Below the pieces are notes generated by a model, which was not told the origin of the DNA, searched no databases, and saw only the letters and a list, made by a program, of their open reading frames with translations. From Chloroflexi bacterium RBG_16_68_14 (GTDB lineage Bacteria > Chloroflexota > Dehalococcoidia > DSTF01 > RBG-16-68-14): a DNA stretch of 17,253 bases. Of this stretch, positions 14,215-17,253 are shown in pieces. How positions within the stretch are numbered: position 1 is the first letter of the stretch; every line of letters begins with the position of its first letter. The translations under genes were made by a program, and so were the position numbers. The stretch lies in the NCBI GenBank assembly GCA_001796995.1, contig MGOB01000052.1, forward strand, positions 22,563 to 39,815, given 5' to 3'.

Positions 14215-14630
14215 TCAGTAGCACTCACCGTTGGATCGGACGGTGAAGTCGTATTGTCTTCCGCTGTGCGTGAAGAAGAACTTGGCATCAATCCGCCTAC
14301 AGTTGATGCCTAGGTACGGCCCTACGTACTTGGCTCCCCAAGCCATAATGTCCTCGTCGTTGTACTCGGTGGCGCTGCCTGCGAACTCCAGATATCGCCA
14401 TTCCTCCTCGTTCCAGTCGTAATACTCTAAGTCTACGGAAATATGGGCCTTCTCCCAGTCTTCTCCTATGCAAGCGGCGGTGCGTACCAGACGTAGTTGA
14501 GACCAAGAAAGATGATGTCCACATCGCGGGCGGTAATCATGCAGGCGGCGAGTCCAGCCTCGCTCTGCTGGACGGGGCTGACGAAGATCGCAGACACCGT
14601 CAGTGTGAGGATTAGGACTAACCGCCACAT
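14215..14630 (-). pseudogene. frameshifted gene for a small secreted protein
   Basis: An ATG at 14630 opens a good signal peptide (MWRLVLILTLTVSAIFVSPVQQ) and continues as GLAACMITARDVDIIFLGLNYV before stopping at 14468. The frame one base back is open from 14628 to the stop at 14215, but only its later part looks like a protein (from about RTAACIGEDWEKAHISVDLEYYDW to RSNGECY); its first 45 residues look like out-of-frame sequence. One missing base around 14470-14500 would join them into a secreted protein of about 138 aa. No slippery heptamer is seen, so a mutation or a sequencing or assembly error is likelier than programmed shifting. The ATG lies 4 nt after the upstream stop. Family unknown. 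Confidence 0.6.
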
Positions 14631-14634
14631 GGGA

Positions 14635-15066
14635 CTAGGACTCCCGCGCTACCCTCCGCCGTATGTACCAGGCGATACCGCCCAGAGCAGGCAATCCAAC
14701 AGCGATCCCCACAATGAGGGGCACATTGGGGCCGGTCGAGTCGGCCAACTGTAGTGGCGTGCCCTTCACATCAGATGGCTCCGCTACGCCTCCGACCGGC
14801 TCGCCGCCCAAAGTGACCGTGAGGTCGGGCTGCTGCTGCTTTATCAAATCCCACAGTTGGGGGTCTTCTTCTATTCCCGTACCGCCTGGGGCGCTCTGGC
14901 TGGACGATTCTAGGAGGAGTTGCGCGATTTGCTGTTGTAGGTCATCGTCGGGTTCGGGAGGATTACCGACTGGCGGCTCCTGTCCAGCGATGGTCCCAGA
15001 CCAACCGAACGCAGCGACCATGGTTGCTAGCAGGATGACAGCCATCAGGACACGGAGGTCACGCAT
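14635..15066 (-). CDS. single-pass surface protein with C-terminal membrane anchor, unknown function
   Basis: 143 aa. AGGAGGT (15080-15074) lies 7 nt before the ATG at 15066; an in-frame GTG at 15075 overlaps that Shine-Dalgarno and is rejected. A signal peptide (about 1-28) is followed by an acidic, Gln/Pro-rich exposed segment (DDDLQQQIAQLLLESS, WDLIKQQQPDLTVTLGG). The C-terminus has a hydrophobic helix (about 116-135, VPLIVGIAVGLPALGGIAWYI) and the basic stop-transfer RRRVARES. This is a type I topology with most of the protein outside. No sortase motif and no known domain are seen. It is the first gene of the exported operon, and its stop is 4 nt from the next start. Confidence 0.8.
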   Translation of the reverse strand: MRDLRVLMAVILLATMVAAFGWSGTIAGQEPPVGNPPEPDDDLQQQIAQLLLESSSQSAPGGTGIEEDPQLWDLIKQQQPDLTVTLGGEPVGGVAEPSDVKGTPLQLADSTGPNVPLIVGIAVGLPALGGIAWYIRRRVARES

Positions 15067-15091
15067 GGGGCACACCTCCTTCTGCGGGACC

Positions 15092-15127
15092 GGTCGACTT
15101 CTACCTAAAGTCGACCCAGTTTGTCAA
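15092..15127 (-). promoter_or_regulatory. promoter with overlapping inverted repeat for the exported-protein operon
   Basis: On the minus strand, TTGACA (15127-15122), an 18-nt spacer and TAGAAG (15103-15098). A perfect 9-bp inverted repeat, GGTCGACTT (15092-15100) and AAGTCGACC (15108-15116), spans the -10 and could be a repressor site. The Shine-Dalgarno and ATG follow at 15080 and 15066. Confidence 0.55.
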
Positions 15128-15261
15128 GCCCAGCGGCCCTTTCTTGGGCTCCCCAACCCTGAAGACAGTCAACGAGGCTTAGCTTAGCGCGGCCCGTTTG
15201 CCCTACGCCACCTTCCGTTGCACGGGCACTCCGCCAGACGTACCCTTGTATCCAGTTGCAA

Positions 15262-15294
15262 GTAGGGTCACGTGAAGGTCGCCCCTACGTGACC
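15262..15294. repeat. GTAGGG...CCCTAC element, possible ybaK-family gene terminator
   Basis: GTAGGG (15262-15267) and CCCTAC (15283-15288) are inverted ends like those of the element at 10469. Overlapping arms GGTCACGT (15266-15273) and ACGTGACC (15287-15294) form an 8-bp hairpin. It lies about 20 nt past the stop of the 15314-15787 gene and may end its transcript. The rest of 15117-15261 shows no gene. Confidence 0.5.
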
Positions 15295-15313
15295 GTACCT
15301 TACGGCCTGCCCG

Positions 15314-15787
15314 CTACCCCGGCCGGCGGCTGAACTCGGCAACCGTCGGCTTGACCAGCTTCACAAAGTCGGCGTACTTCAGGCTCATCGTGTCGGTGTG
15401 GGTGCCCGCCTGGAAGTAGATGGTCTCGTCCTCCGCCAGCGCCTTGTCCGCGTACACCGGCAGGTCGTACAGGTTGCCGAAGGGGGACATCGCGCCCACG
15501 TCGCAGTCCGGGAAGGTGGAGGCGAACTCTCCCTCCTCGGCCAGGCGCACGTCCTTGGCGCCCAGCACCGCTTTCGCCTTCCCGAAGTCGACGACATAGG
15601 GCGCGGGCAGCGCCAGCATCGCCAGCTTGCCGTCGGCGATGACCATGACCACCTTGGTGAACATCTTGCCTGGGACGTGCTCGCTGCCGGCCACCTCCTG
15701 CGCCGTGAATACCTGGGCGTGGTGCTGGGTCTGGAAGGGCACCTTGTGCTCGCGCAGGTACGTCTCAAGTCGCTGCTTGCCCTGCAT
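15314..15787 (-). CDS. YbaK/ProX-family aminoacyl-tRNA deacylase
   Basis: 157 aa. GGAGGG (15800-15795) lies 7 nt before the ATG. The whole length matches the YbaK/EbsC editing fold: YLREHKVPFQTQHHAQVFTAQEVA, VPGKMFTKVVMV (K45 at the family's catalytic lysine position), LPAPYVVDF, LAEEGEFASTFPDCDVGAMSPFGNLY and FQAGTHTDTMSLKYADFVKLV. These enzymes hydrolyse mischarged aminoacyl-tRNAs, such as Cys- or Ala-tRNA-Pro, in trans. Which tRNA this one edits cannot be told from sequence. The usual GAMPPFG is GAMSPFG here. It is a stand-alone gene, not operonic with ileS. Confidence 0.93.
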   Translation of the reverse strand: MQGKQRLETYLREHKVPFQTQHHAQVFTAQEVAGSEHVPGKMFTKVVMVIADGKLAMLALPAPYVVDFGKAKAVLGAKDVRLAEEGEFASTFPDCDVGAMSPFGNLYDLPVYADKALAEDETIYFQAGTHTDTMSLKYADFVKLVKPTVAEFSRRPG

Positions 15788-15964
15788 AGCCGTTCCCTCC
15801 TCTCTCTCGAAGCCGATCTCACTGTACGACAGGCACCGGCCTGGGACGAAGGGGCGGAAGGCCCCCGATAAGCAGGCCGACTGGCCCTAATGCTGGCCGC
15901 GGGCGCGGCGCTACACTACGGGTGGACGTTCCACCAGTAATACTACTATAGAGGGAGGCCTGCC

Positions 15965-16288
15965 GTGCCACGAGCGTTTCTCGTTGAAGAAGGACTGGAC
16001 TGGGACACTCTGACCGCCAGCTTCTGGGCCTGGCTGCGCGAGGCCCACCGGGCTGCGGCGGGCGAGCCAGCCGATGACCGGGTGAGCCGCATGATCGCGG
16101 AGCAGCTTCCTCGCATCGACGCCTTCATCCAGGAGCACGGCGGAGGCGAGGAGGAGCGGTTCACCCTGACCACCGCCATGGCGCTGCTCGGCGTTAGCTA
16201 CGCAGCCACGGAGAAGCTGGCCGCCGCGCTGAAGGAGCGGGGCCTGCTAGAAAAGCCGGCCAAGCCCTCCTTCGATACGCTGCCGTGA
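15965..16288 (+). CDS. small hypothetical protein
   Basis: 107 aa. GGGAGG (15953-15958) lies 6 nt before the GTG start. It appears all-helical and soluble, with no cysteines, signal peptide or known motif. The C-terminal half (TTAMALLGVSYAATEKLAAALKERGLLEK) resembles a small helical or winged-helix-like element, which is only an impression. It ends 33 nt before rdgB and may be co-transcribed with it. A TACTAT hexamer at 15944-15949 could be a -10, without a good -35. Confidence 0.75.
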   Translation: MPRAFLVEEGLDWDTLTASFWAWLREAHRAAAGEPADDRVSRMIAEQLPRIDAFIQEHGGGEEERFTLTTAMALLGVSYAATEKLAAALKERGLLEKPAKPSFDTLP

Positions 16289-16321
16289 GCCCGCCGGCTC
16301 CGCTACACTGGCGCGCAAGCG

Positions 16322-16922
16322 ATGTCCAAGAAGCCGCGGCTGCTCATCGCCACCAACAACCCCGGCAAGGCGGCCGAGTTCCGCCGGCTCTTAGACGGGT
16401 GCGGCTGGCAGATCGTCACCCCGGCTGAGGTGGGGCTGGAGGTGCCGATGGAGGAAGCTGGACAGACCTACGCCGAGAATGCGACAATAAAGGCTGTAGG
16501 ATATGCGAAAGCCAGTGGCCTGGTGTCGCTGGCCGATGACTCCGGTCTGGAAGTGGATACCCTGGGTGGCCGCCCGGGTCCCCTGTCGGCTCGATACGCC
16601 GGCCCAGACCGAACGGACGCGGAGCGCGTCCAGGCGCTGCTCCAGGAGCTGGCCGAGGTGCCGGACGAGGGGCGCATCGCCTGCTTCCGCTGCGTCATCG
16701 CCATCGCCGACCCGGCGGGGCGGGTGGAGCTGGTGGAGGGTAGCGTCGAAGGCCGCATCGCCCGGGAGCCGCGTGGGAAGAACGGCTTCGGCTATGACCC
16801 CGTCTTCCTCCTGCCGGAGCGGGGGATGACGGCGGCGGAGCTGCCGCCGGACGAGAAGAACGCCGTCAGCCATCGAGGCGAGGCGGCCCGCAAGGCACGC
16901 ACAGTCCTAGAAAGATGGCTCC

Positions 16923-16933
<11 letters not shown>
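16322..16933 (+). CDS. rdgB: XTP/dITP diphosphatase (RdgB/HAM1 family)
   Basis: 203 aa, normal for the family. It hydrolyses XTP, ITP and dITP to monophosphates and pyrophosphate, keeping deaminated purines out of nucleic acids. Signatures are ATNNPGKAAEF (T11, N12, K16), ADDSGLEVDTLGGRPGPLSARYAG (D73 at the catalytic or metal aspartate), FGYDPVF and KNAVSHRGEAARKA. The ATG has no Shine-Dalgarno. A TACACT hexamer at 16304-16309 ends 12 nt before it, so a very short leader is possible. The end overlaps moaA by 11 nt. Confidence 0.96.

Positions 16934-17253
<320 letters not shown>

Noticed and set aside
14455..14510. Programmed -1 frameshifting in the secreted protein gene
   Set aside because: No slippery heptamer or strong downstream structure is visible; mutation or sequence error is simpler.

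Overview
This is a GC-rich bacterial chromosome fragment, probably from the Chloroflexota (a Dehalococcoidia- or SAR202-like lineage). That placement is an inference. It rests on high GC3 coding, a T-box-controlled variant IleRS, a LarA homologue, a DUF5671-type membrane protein, dockerin-bearing secreted proteins, and short GTAGGG...CCCTAC and GAGCGAAGTCG-type repeats scattered inside and between genes. No 16S rRNA or other strict marker is present.

Layout. 1-2980 (-): most of a large SF1 DNA2/NAM7-type helicase with an N-terminal zinc-finger-like motif; it runs off the left edge and is less GC-rich than its surroundings. 3090-6702 (+): a secreted PQQ-type sugar dehydrogenase-like lipoprotein, a membrane-anchored small protein, and a membrane protein built of six tandem two-helix repeats. 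6716-8029 (-): a LarA-family nickel-pincer racemase. It is divergent from 8134-8874 (+), a secreted dockerin protein, across a promoter region with a 16-bp perfect palindrome holding both -35 hexamers. 8883-9206 and 9283-9651 (-): a small hypothetical protein and a two-zinc-ribbon protein. 9838-9912 (-): elongator tRNA-Met(CAU). 10001-13736 (+): promoter, T-box leader with an AUC (Ile) specifier, and ileS. 13788-15066 (-): a lower-GC operon of three exported proteins, the middle one frameshifted. 15314-15787 (-): YbaK-family aminoacyl-tRNA deacylase. 15965-17253 (+): a small hypothetical, rdgB, and the start of moaA.

How it fits together. Most genes are housekeeping: translation quality (IleRS, tRNA-Met, YbaK), nucleotide sanitation (RdgB) and molybdopterin synthesis (MoaA). 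Cell-envelope proteins of unknown role and one probably acquired helicase lie between them.

The most noteworthy points are: an IleRS whose HIGH signature reads GVHH and whose KMSKS region reads HASKGN, a swap linked to mupirocin hyper-resistance in some IleRS2 enzymes; a repeat family that has entered two genes in frame and also the T-box leader; and the helicase at the left edge, which could be a defence-type helicase-nuclease. I found no CRISPR array, integrase, IS element or clearly new multi-gene system.
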